64,000 nt of DNA from an uncultured bacterium. GTDB taxonomy: Bacteria > CSSED10-310 > CALFER01. The notes beneath the pieces are model-generated. The model searched no databases, was not told the DNA's origin, and saw only the letters and a program-made list of their open reading frames with translations. The stretch's first letter is position 1; each line of letters begins with the position of its first letter. The position numbers were made by a program, and so were the translations under genes. The stretch lies in contig CALFER010000090.1 of NCBI GenBank assembly GCA_937951895.1, forward strand, positions 62,001-126,000, read 5' to 3'. Below, piece after piece: positions 53,370-61,007 of this stretch.

Positions 53370-56300
53370 ATGGGTGTTCAGAGTTTGAGTGAGTCCAGAC
53401 CGGGAAAATCAATCCTGCGTCGTATCCTGAGTCCGATCATCAAAGCGCTGGTGACAATCCTGGCGTTCTACCTGCTTCTGTCGCACAAAGTCCAGATGAT
53501 CGATCATCGTTCCGTCGAAACCGCGACCGGCCAGGAGATTCAACTGAAATCCGGCGACAGGATCAGGATCGGAGAATCCGAGTACAGTCTTAAAAGCGGA
53601 AGTGATGTGACCGACGAGAACGGCGTGATTCTTCAACTGAAAACCGGCCAGCATGTCCGGTTGGCCGACGGACAGGCAGGTCGGATCAAACCGATCGAGA
53701 CGAAGACGACATTCGCCGCGATCATGCAGTTTCTGCCTTCGATCGAATTGGGCACATTCTGGGTTTTTGTGCTGTTTGCTGCAGCGATCAAGTTTCTCGG
53801 CATTCTCAGTTCCATGTACCGATGGCATCTCCTGCTTGGTGGCCAGGGAATTGTCTTCCCTTTCAGACACATCTTCGGCAGTTTTCTGATCGGCCGGTTT
53901 CTGGGCACATTCCTGCCCTCCACCATCGGTCTGGATGGCTATAAACTGTACGATGCATCGCGGTTTTCACATCGAGTCGTCGAGTGCACCGCCGCAACAG
54001 CCATCGAAAAGATCCTGGGGATTCTGGGCATCTTCATCACGTTTCTTGTCACTCTTCCCCTCGGCGCATCGATCCTCGGCGCTCAAGCCTCGCGCATCGT
54101 CACCATCACGGTTCCTCTCGCCATCGGAATCATTCTCGGTTTTCTGCTCCTTCTGTTCTTTCCTGCACCGATCCAGAGAGCGATCGCCATCATTCCCTTT
54201 CCCGGGAAGGCCAAGGTCCAGGGTTTTATCCAGCGTGTGTCAAAATCCGCGGCCGCGTATCGGAATCACAAACTGCTCCTGCTCAATGCCCTGTTCCAGA
54301 GCTTCTCGGTGCACTTCTGCACGGCAGCCATGTATTTTTTCACCGCACGGGCCATCGGAGCGATCGGTGCGGATTTCTGGCAGGTGACCTTCGCCTCATC
54401 GATCCAGATCTTCGCGACGGTGATCACGCCGGTCACCATCGGGGGTGAGGGGATCCGCGAGATCGCGCAGTACTATCTTCTCCGAAATCAGATCGGTCCA
54501 GCCGCAGCGATCGTCTCCGCAGCACTTGGATTCTGGGCCGCCGAAGCATTGACCCTGCTCGGAGGCCTCTTCTGGTGGCTGCGCAAAAAAAACTATCGGC
54601 CGGCCTTTCTAAAACTCGATGGGCGCGCGGTGGATCTTGAAATGATCATGCAATCGAACGATTACGGTCTCGAGGAACTCGTCAAGCACCCCGTCGCTCC
54701 GACTGCCCACTGGCGCAAAAATGCCATTGTATCCAGGAGCCTGGACGGGTTGACGGCAGGTCTTCTCGCAGGAGCGTTCATCGGGATTGCCGAGGCTGTC
54801 TGGATTTTGGTTCTCAAGGGAGGCACCCCGGATATCTTCCTCTTTGCCATTCTGACATACGGACTGATCGGAGCCGCGGTGGGGCTGTCGGGAGGAATCG
54901 CGATCGGCCTGATCGCCGTCCTGCTCGGCTACGAAACGGATTCGATCCATACTTTTCCGATCATCACCGCGGGTTGGTTCGCGCTCAATCTGTTTGTTCT
55001 CGGTCGATTCCGTTTGTTCAGGGATATCTGGCACGAGCAACCATTGCCGCTCACCGCCAAAGCGTCTCTCGGACTGATTGCATTGCTCTCCCTGATTCTG
55101 CTCTACGGGATTCTCAGAACCCTGCGGCTCCGGTTTCAGCGCTTTCGCAGACACGCTCTGATTCTTTTCATGGTAATGCTTGCTGGGGCGCTCCTGATGA
55201 GCCGTTTCGGGGCGGCCGAGGAGTCCCGCCGCATCGCTCGCACGGATACGATTTCGGATCGCCCGAACGTCATCATGATCGTATGCGATGCCCTGCGCTG
55301 TGACTCTCTCGGAACTTATGGCTGCACGGGTGTTCAGACACCCGTCCTCGATGAACTGGCTCGCGGAGGTATCCGTTTCGACAGAGCCTATGCCAATGCA
55401 AGCTGGACGAAACCGGGCTTTGCGAATATCTTCAGCGGAATGCACCCATCCGGACATAAAACCTATCTCAAGCCGGATATCCTGCCCGACTCGATCCGCA
55501 CACTGGCCGAACGGATGCGTGACGCCGGATACTATACGGTCGGCTATGCCAACAACATCAATGTGTCCGGGGGATTCAACTTCGGTCAGGGTTTCGACGA
55601 GTATCATTATCTGGCACCGGACTACTTTTTCCATGCCTCCGAAACGAGCAGTCTGCTGAGTTACTATTCGATCCTGAGGTTGATTCGGGAGCGTTTCCTG
55701 GTCAAGACCAAGTATCCGCAGAACTATTATCAGGAAGCAGCCGTGGTCAATCGGGAGGTGTTTGATTTCATCGATCACCGGTCGGTCGGTTCGTCCTTCT
55801 TCCTGATGATTCATTACATGGAACCTCACGACCCATACTTCCAGCATCCTTTCAACGGAGTCGGATATGCGCGGGTCGACATGACGGATCCTCCTCCTGA
55901 GATGGCCGATCTTTTACGAAAAACCTATTACAGTGAAATCGATTATCTCGATGCCAGAATCGGAGAGTTGTTCGATCACCTCAAACAGAACAACCGGTGG
56001 GACAACACGATCGTGCTCCTGACGGCCGATCATGGCGAAGAATTCTATGAACATGGCGGGTGGTGGCACGGCACGACATTGTATCAGGAGCAGATCCACA
56101 TCCCGATGATCTGGAAACTGACGCCCGAAATGCCCGGATCTTCCGTCCGGACGGATCTGGTTCAGCAGATCGACATCGCCCCGACGATCCTCGGACTCTG
56201 CGGCCTTCTCGATCATAACCAGGATCTCAGGGGCCGTCCCCTGTTCAGATCTGATCCACCTCCGGAGAGCATCGCCGTGCTTTCCGAGCAGGACCATGAG

Positions 56301-56582
56301 GGTAATGTCATCAACAGCATCATCGACGACAATGTTAAGTTCATTGAAGCCAACCCCGGTAACCCCCGTGGATTACCGACACATGAACTGTTCCGGCTTG
56401 ACCGGGATCCCGGTGAGCGGCAAAACCTCGTTCGGGAAGAACCCCAGCATGTCGATCCGCTGATTGAGAGGATCGGAAAGCTCAAAACCGATGCCGCTTC
56501 GCTCGGGCATGAGCGCGAATCCCGTGAAGTCTCCCAGGAGGATCTCGATCGGATGAAGTCACTGGGATACGTCGAGAACTGA
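53370..56582 (+). CDS. Membrane fusion protein: LPG-synthase-type TM domain plus sulfatase-like domain
   Basis: A 1070-residue protein. A first helix (about 24-38) and a periplasmic beta loop of about 70 residues (45-110) with repeated L-K-S/T-G motifs precede a lysylphosphatidylglycerol-synthase/UPF0104 membrane domain (about 125-405; FLPSTIGLDGYKLYDASR at 181-198). A second block of helices runs from about 455 to 610. The last 440 residues are a sulfatase-fold enzyme: Asp640 (IMIVCDALRCD), Thr680 in ASWTKP, HYMEPHDPY, LTADHGEEFYEH and WWHG. Thr at 680 in place of Cys/Ser-x-Pro-x-Arg points to a phospho-transferase or phosphodiesterase like LtaS, not a formylglycine sulfatase. It ends RMKSLGYVEN. 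AGGAGAAGAGCAC precedes the ATG. Confidence 0.85.
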   Translation: MGVQSLSESRPGKSILRRILSPIIKALVTILAFYLLLSHKVQMIDHRSVETATGQEIQLKSGDRIRIGESEYSLKSGSDVTDENGVILQLKTGQHVRLADGQAGRIKPIETKTTFAAIMQFLPSIELGTFWVFVLFAAAIKFLGILSSMYRWHLLLGGQGIVFPFRHIFGSFLIGRFLGTFLPSTIGLDGYKLYDASRFSHRVVECTAATAIEKILGILGIFITFLVTLPLGASILGAQASRIVTITVPLAIGIILGFLLLLFFPAPIQRAIAIIPFPGKAKVQGFIQRVSKSAAAYRNHKLLLLNALFQSFSVHFCTAAMYFFTARAIGAIGADFWQVTFASSIQIFATVITPVTIGGEGIREIAQYYLLRNQIGPAAAIVSAALGFWAAEALTLLGGLFWWLRKKNYRPAFLKLDGRAVDLEMIMQSNDYGLEELVKHPVAPTAHWRKNAIVSRSLDGLTAGLLAGAFIGIAEAVWILVLKGGTPDIFLFAILTYGLIGAAVGLSGGIAIGLIAVLLGYETDSIHTFPIITAGWFALNLFVLGRFRLFRDIWHEQPLPLTAKASLGLIALLSLILLYGILRTLRLRFQRFRRHALILFMVMLAGALLMSRFGAAEESRRIARTDTISDRPNVIMIVCDALRCDSLGTYGCTGVQTPVLDELARGGIRFDRAYANASWTKPGFANIFSGMHPSGHKTYLKPDILPDSIRTLAERMRDAGYYTVGYANNINVSGGFNFGQGFDEYHYLAPDYFFHASETSSLLSYYSILRLIRERFLVKTKYPQNYYQEAAVVNREVFDFIDHRSVGSSFFLMIHYMEPHDPYFQHPFNGVGYARVDMTDPPPEMADLLRKTYYSEIDYLDARIGELFDHLKQNNRWDNTIVLLTADHGEEFYEHGGWWHGTTLYQEQIHIPMIWKLTPEMPGSSVRTDLVQQIDIAPTILGLCGLLDHNQDLRGRPLFRSDPPPESIAVLSEQDHEGNVINSIIDDNVKFIEANPGNPRGLPTHELFRLDRDPGERQNLVREEPQHVDPLIERIGKLKTDAASLGHERESREVSQEDLDRMKSLGYVEN

Positions 56583-56588
56583 TCCGCG

Positions 56589-58256
56589 GTGCCGGCCCGA
56601 GTTCTGATCATCGGACTGGACGGATTCGATCCGGATGTTTACCGTGCGATGCGGGACTCGGGACAACTGCCGAATCTCGCCGGCATCGAAGCGGATGGTT
56701 TTTTCGAACCGATCCGGAGCACGATCCCGCCATTCACATATCCGGCCTGGTCGACTGTTCTGACCGGATGCAATCCCGGGAAGCACGGAATCATCGATTT
56801 CACGAGCAGAATCCCTCATTCATATGATCTTCTGCCTGTCGACTCGACATTTCGTCAGGTCCCCACCCTGTTCGGTTATCTCAATGCACTCGGCCGTCAG
56901 GTCGGTGCGATGGGTTTTCCGACTACTTATCCCCCCGAACCGTTGAACGGATTCATGTTGTCCGGATTTGACAGTCCCGTTGCTGTCGATGCGGATATCT
57001 CATTCTGCCATCCCGGGTCTTTGTACGATGAACTGGCGTCACTGGGATCACGCTATACGTTGACGGGGATACAGGAGATTCGGATCGGGCGTCGCTGGCA
57101 TCGCCGGGCGCGTGAGTGGATGTTGTCGATGATTCCTCGCCGCGCATCCATCGCCGAGTATCTGTTGAATCGATCGGAATATGATGTGATCGGCATCGTT
57201 TTTTCAGAGTCTGACACGGCCGCACATCATTTCTGGGCATTTCACGATCCTTCATCGCCTCGATTCACTCAGGCAGGCATCGAGATCGCCGACACCATCC
57301 GGGACGTCTATCGCGCGCTCGATGGAGCCGTCGGGCGCCTCGTGCGTTTCGCCGATATCGTCCTGATCGTTTCGGATCACGGCATGGGAGGTTCCGGGAC
57401 CCGGAGCATCAGTCTGAACAGGATTCTTGCCCGTCATGCTCGGTTTACCTACAAGACCGGCTCCAGCCGTTTTTCCGCCCTGTGTCGCGCTCTTGCACCG
57501 CAAGTGTTCAGGCTGACGCCGGTCATGCTGCAGGAGCAGTTGTTCCGAGCGTTCGGTGGACGATTTGCGGCGCGAATCGAGGCCCGACGAAGACTCTCCC
57601 ATGCCCGTCTCGAACAGTGTCGCGCTTTTTCCGACGAACTGAATTATTTCCCCTCCATCTGGTTGCATGATGGGCGGTTCCCGCTGGGAACATGCATGGA
57701 TGAATCGGAACGACGCAGACTCCTCGAATCGATCCGCAGCGAATTGATGGAAGAACGGATCGACTCGGCCGATACATCTCTGTTCGACGGTGTGCACATC
57801 CGGGAGGACCTCTATCAGGGACCGTGCTCTGCCGGGTTCCCGGATCTCATTCTGGAAGTCGGCCTTGATCAGGGCTACTCATTCGGCATTTCCCGGGAGA
57901 CGACACCCGGACCGATGATCATGCCAATCCCGCCGGCCGCCTGGATCGGCGAGAAAGGCGGATCGATGAACGGGAGTCATCGACCGGAAGGGGTCGTGTT
58001 CGGTCGAGGCATCAGACGTATTGCCGGGGACCGGAGAGCGTCACCCGGTCTTGAAGATATCGCACCGACCGTGCTTCACGAGCTTGAGATCGACATTCCG
58101 GATTGGATGGATGGGCATCCCGTGCAGATCAGTTCGGGAGGAACACCTCACAGCCCGGTCGATTCCGATCGCGCCCCGCATCATCCCACCGGATCTCGTT
58201 CCGATCCGGGCCATTCAGATCTGATCCGGAAGCTGAATCGGCTCGGTTATCTGTGA
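56589..58256 (+). CDS. Alkaline-phosphatase-superfamily phosphodiesterase with LGYL tail
   Basis: A 555-residue paralogue of the product of 51679-53343. Asp11 (IIGLDGFDPD), Thr50 (PFTYPAW), LTGCNPGKHGIIDF, SESDTAAHHFW near 203, VSDHGMGGSG near 259 and GSHRPEGVVFGRG near 463 keep every metal ligand. Cytoplasmic by lack of a signal peptide. It ends DLIRKLNRLGYL. The GTG start lies 6 bp after the membrane fusion gene and has no good ribosome site, which suggests translational coupling. A Ser/His/Pro-rich stretch (about 510-540) links the enzyme to the tail. Two cytoplasmic paralogues flanking one membrane enzyme suggests a common pathway with different substrates. Confidence 0.85.
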   Translation: MPARVLIIGLDGFDPDVYRAMRDSGQLPNLAGIEADGFFEPIRSTIPPFTYPAWSTVLTGCNPGKHGIIDFTSRIPHSYDLLPVDSTFRQVPTLFGYLNALGRQVGAMGFPTTYPPEPLNGFMLSGFDSPVAVDADISFCHPGSLYDELASLGSRYTLTGIQEIRIGRRWHRRAREWMLSMIPRRASIAEYLLNRSEYDVIGIVFSESDTAAHHFWAFHDPSSPRFTQAGIEIADTIRDVYRALDGAVGRLVRFADIVLIVSDHGMGGSGTRSISLNRILARHARFTYKTGSSRFSALCRALAPQVFRLTPVMLQEQLFRAFGGRFAARIEARRRLSHARLEQCRAFSDELNYFPSIWLHDGRFPLGTCMDESERRRLLESIRSELMEERIDSADTSLFDGVHIREDLYQGPCSAGFPDLILEVGLDQGYSFGISRETTPGPMIMPIPPAAWIGEKGGSMNGSHRPEGVVFGRGIRRIAGDRRASPGLEDIAPTVLHELEIDIPDWMDGHPVQISSGGTPHSPVDSDRAPHHPTGSRSDPGHSDLIRKLNRLGYL

Positions 58257-58335
58257 CCGACATTCAGACCCCTGCGGTAGAGTTGGATCCCGGTGCAGTC
58301 TGTGATAAAGGACTGATTCGGGAGGGATCGACAGG

Positions 58336-58989
58336 ATGATAGTTGCCGACCGGAAACCTCTGGATGAGATCATTCGATTGATCGGATCAGCGCGTCGCAT
58401 CGCTATTGTCGGCTGCGGTGAGTGCGTAACGGTCTGTCATTCCGGGGGTGAAAAGAACGTTCTGATGCTGGAGCGCGAACTTCGGATGCACTCCGTTGCG
58501 ACGGGAGCCCCGATCGAGGTCTCCGGGATTGTTTCCAGACGGCAATGCGATCCCGAGTTCAACGAGGATGCAGCAGGAGACTGGGATGTGATCGTGTCGC
58601 TGGGATGCGGAGCGGGTGCACAGACTCTCGCGGCACAATTCCCCTCCATCCGGGTCATTCCGGGCCTGAACACCCGGTTCATGGGAGCGCACACCTCTCT
58701 GATGCGATGGGAGGAACGGTGCGCGGGATGCGGGAATTGCAGCATCCACCTTTTTGCCGGCTTGTGTCCCATCGCACGATGTTCGAAATCTCTCCTCAAC
58801 GGTCCGTGTGGCGGATCGTTCGAGGGTCATTGTGAAATCGATCGTTCGATCGAATGCGTCTGGCAGAAGATCGTCGATCGGCTGACCGAAGATGGCCGGC
58901 TCGACACACTCGATGAGGTCTGTCCTCCCAAGGATTGGAGGACATCCGGAGCGGGCGGCCCGAGGGTATACACCAGTGAGGACAACTGA
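58336..58989 (+). CDS. metV: MetV-like protein (methylenetetrahydrofolate reductase C-terminal family)
   Basis: A 217-residue cysteine-rich protein. IVGCGECVTVCHSGGEKNV near 24-43 and, later, CAGCGNCSIHLFAGLCPIARCSKSLLNGPCGG near 130-160 match the MTHFR C-terminal (MetV) family, which binds zinc or an iron-sulfur cluster and partners MetF in acetogens and many anaerobes. LGCGAGAQTLA near 95 lies in the Rossmann-like centre. GGGAGG lies upstream of the ATG. The metF gene starts 2 bp after its stop. Together they would reduce methylene-THF to methyl-THF, or the reverse, independently of a flavin-only NADH-linked MetF. Whether a full Wood-Ljungdahl pathway exists cannot be told from this window. 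Confidence 0.85.
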   Translation: MIVADRKPLDEIIRLIGSARRIAIVGCGECVTVCHSGGEKNVLMLERELRMHSVATGAPIEVSGIVSRRQCDPEFNEDAAGDWDVIVSLGCGAGAQTLAAQFPSIRVIPGLNTRFMGAHTSLMRWEERCAGCGNCSIHLFAGLCPIARCSKSLLNGPCGGSFEGHCEIDRSIECVWQKIVDRLTEDGRLDTLDEVCPPKDWRTSGAGGPRVYTSEDN

Positions 58990-58990
58990 T

Positions 58991-59965
58991 TTGAAATCAG
59001 GCAGTTTATTGGAACAAGCTCTTATCAATGGACACTTCGCGGTTACCGCCGAGATCATGCCGCCGAAGACACCGAGTGCGTCGAGTATCACCAAAAAAGC
59101 GGAGCTTATGCGACCGTTCATCGATGCGGCGAATGTGACGGACAATCAATCCGCAGTCGTACGACTCGCCAGCATGGCGGCTTCTCGAATTCTGATCGAG
59201 AGTGGAGTTGAACCGGTCATGCAGATTACCTGCCGGGATCGCAATCGGATGGCGATCCAGTCGGATGTGCTCGGAGCCTCCGCTCTCGGTATCAGAAACA
59301 TCCTCTGTGTGACGGGTGATCACCAGCGATTCGGCAACCATCCCGAATCAAAAAACGTCTATGACATGGACTCGATCCAACTCATCCGGATGCTCAAACG
59401 AATGCGCGATGATGGGCTGTTTCAGAACGATGAGCCGATCGCGAACAAGAAAAACGGAGCGCCGGTTCCTCCGGAGATTTTCATCGGAGCGGCGGCAAAT
59501 CCGTTTGCCTTCCCACGCGAATACAGGCCGTTGCGGCTGATCAAGAAAGTGAATGCCGGAGCGGATTTTATCCAGACACAACCCATCTTCGACATCGACG
59601 TATTCAGGAAATGGGTCGAGCGAATCATCGAATTGGGCATTGCGGATCGTTGTCACATCCTGGCGGGACTGACACCCGTCCGATCCGTCACCGCTTTGCA
59701 GTACATGCGTGACCATGTTCCCGGAATGCACATCCCGGAGCCGGTCATTCAACGGATGCAGGGTGCCTCGGATATGGAACGGGAGGGATTCGAGATGGCG
59801 ATCGAGACATGCCGGGAGGTGATCGGCATGCCGGGAGTTCATGGACTGCACATCATGGCGATCGGGTGGGAGAAAATTGTGCCTGAAATCATTACAGCAC
59901 TCGGATTGACACCCTTCCGGAATCCTGCCGGAACGGATATCGACGGGAAGAAGGATCCCACCTGA
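58991..59965 (+). CDS. metF: Methylenetetrahydrofolate reductase MetF
   Basis: A 324-residue TIM-barrel flavoenzyme. VTAEIMPPKTPSASSI near 18-32 carries the catalytic Glu, NVTDNQSAVVRLASM near 50, QITCRDRNRMAIQSDVLGASALGI near 80, ILCVTGDHQRFGNHPESKNVYDMDS near 108, IGAAANPFAFP near 160 and QTQPIFDIDVF near 185 follow the family order. The TTG start at 58991 (LKSGSLLEQAL) matches homologues that begin MKSGS and has GAGG upstream; the longer frame from 58892 lies inside metV and is rejected. It forms a unit with metV and overlaps the next gene by 1 bp. Methyl-THF would feed methionine synthesis or acetyl-CoA synthase. Confidence 0.94.
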   Translation: MKSGSLLEQALINGHFAVTAEIMPPKTPSASSITKKAELMRPFIDAANVTDNQSAVVRLASMAASRILIESGVEPVMQITCRDRNRMAIQSDVLGASALGIRNILCVTGDHQRFGNHPESKNVYDMDSIQLIRMLKRMRDDGLFQNDEPIANKKNGAPVPPEIFIGAAANPFAFPREYRPLRLIKKVNAGADFIQTQPIFDIDVFRKWVERIIELGIADRCHILAGLTPVRSVTALQYMRDHVPGMHIPEPVIQRMQGASDMEREGFEMAIETCREVIGMPGVHGLHIMAIGWEKIVPEIITALGLTPFRNPAGTDIDGKKDPT

Positions 59966-60996
59966 TGGATCCGCTCACGCATCTCGCAGGCGGAATCATG
60001 ATTGCGCATCTGAGTGCAGGTCTGGCGCCTGAACCGGCCCTCACCCTCACCTCCATCGGAATGGCCATCGCGCCTGATTTCGATTTTTTATCGAGGAAGC
60101 TTCCCGGAGCAGCATTCCTGCGCGTGCATCATGGTTTCACGCATTCGTTTGCAGGACTCGCGATTCAATCCCTGATCTATTGCTCGATCGCCTGGACAGT
60201 TTTTCGCCTGGAGGTGTTGGGTATTCCGGCATCGCCATTCGTGCCCCTTCTGGCGGTCGGCCTGATCTCCGCGCTCTCACACGTGCTCCTTGACTGGGTC
60301 ATGCACAACAATGGATTACCGTTTCTGCACCCGTTCCGGTATCGTCGCTATGCCTTCCCGCTGATTCTCGGAGTCAATCCCCGGACGGTATCGCACAAAT
60401 GCCACGAACGGCATTTCCACACCTGTTTCGGCTGTCAGTTTCGGGGATCTCTGAGAAACCCCGTGGCATATCTCCTGACGCTCGGAGCGGTCATAGGACT
60501 GCTCCTTCTGCCCTATCGTCGTCAGATCGCAATCGCATTTCTCGCAGCGACACTCGGGTACCTTCTGTATTGCTACATCGCTCGTGAACGCGCCCGAAAA
60601 GTGCTGGTCGCATTCGATCCGACGATGGATGGAGCGGACGCATATCCGGGGAGAGCTCGTCCGGACAGATGGCTGTTTGTCCGTTCTGGACCGGATTCTT
60701 CTGCCGTCGCATATCTGGTATGCAGTCCATCACGGGCGATCCTCCATAAATGGCAGTTTCCCGAAGCAGCCGTACCGGCCGATCTGATCGGTCGGATACC
60801 GCGGGTTGTCCGGGATCTGAAGGATTGTATTCACCACCTCTACCCTGTTCTCATCACCAACAACGGATATCGCACTTTGAACTTCAGAGATCTCTCATAT
60901 CTCTACTCGGAACCCCTCGAACTGGGATCGGTTCGGGTGGTCTTCGATCAGAGAGGCGATGTCGTTTCGGAGGTGTTTCAAGAAGTATGGAACTGA
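59965..60996 (+). CDS. Membrane-bound metal-dependent hydrolase, YdjM/DUF457 family
   Basis: A 343-residue protein with about five membrane helices in the first 215 residues. The family motifs are MDPLTHLAGG (1-10), SIGMAIAPDFDFLSRK (29-45, metal Asp), VHHGFTHSFAG near 53 (His ligands) and SALSHVLLDWVMHNNGLPFLHPF near 94-116. All are characteristic of the LexA-regulated/YdjM-type inner-membrane hydrolases. The last 130 residues form a soluble beta-rich domain not typical for the short family members. It starts in the metF stop codon (TGATG). Substrate unknown; some relatives are induced by DNA damage. Confidence 0.88.
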   Translation: MDPLTHLAGGIMIAHLSAGLAPEPALTLTSIGMAIAPDFDFLSRKLPGAAFLRVHHGFTHSFAGLAIQSLIYCSIAWTVFRLEVLGIPASPFVPLLAVGLISALSHVLLDWVMHNNGLPFLHPFRYRRYAFPLILGVNPRTVSHKCHERHFHTCFGCQFRGSLRNPVAYLLTLGAVIGLLLLPYRRQIAIAFLAATLGYLLYCYIARERARKVLVAFDPTMDGADAYPGRARPDRWLFVRSGPDSSAVAYLVCSPSRAILHKWQFPEAAVPADLIGRIPRVVRDLKDCIHHLYPVLITNNGYRTLNFRDLSYLYSEPLELGSVRVVFDQRGDVVSEVFQEVWN

Positions 60997-61007
60997 AGGA
61001 AGCTCCG

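Noticed and set aside
54609..55847. Long minus-strand frame of 412 codons
   Set aside because: Antisense to the LPG-TM/sulfatase fusion, which has strong domain matches on the plus strand.
53370..58256. Interpretation of the AP-superfamily enzymes as formylglycine sulfatases
   Set aside because: None has the C/S-x-P-x-R motif; Thr or Ser occupies the nucleophile position, so phosphodiesterase or phosphotransferase chemistry is more likely.
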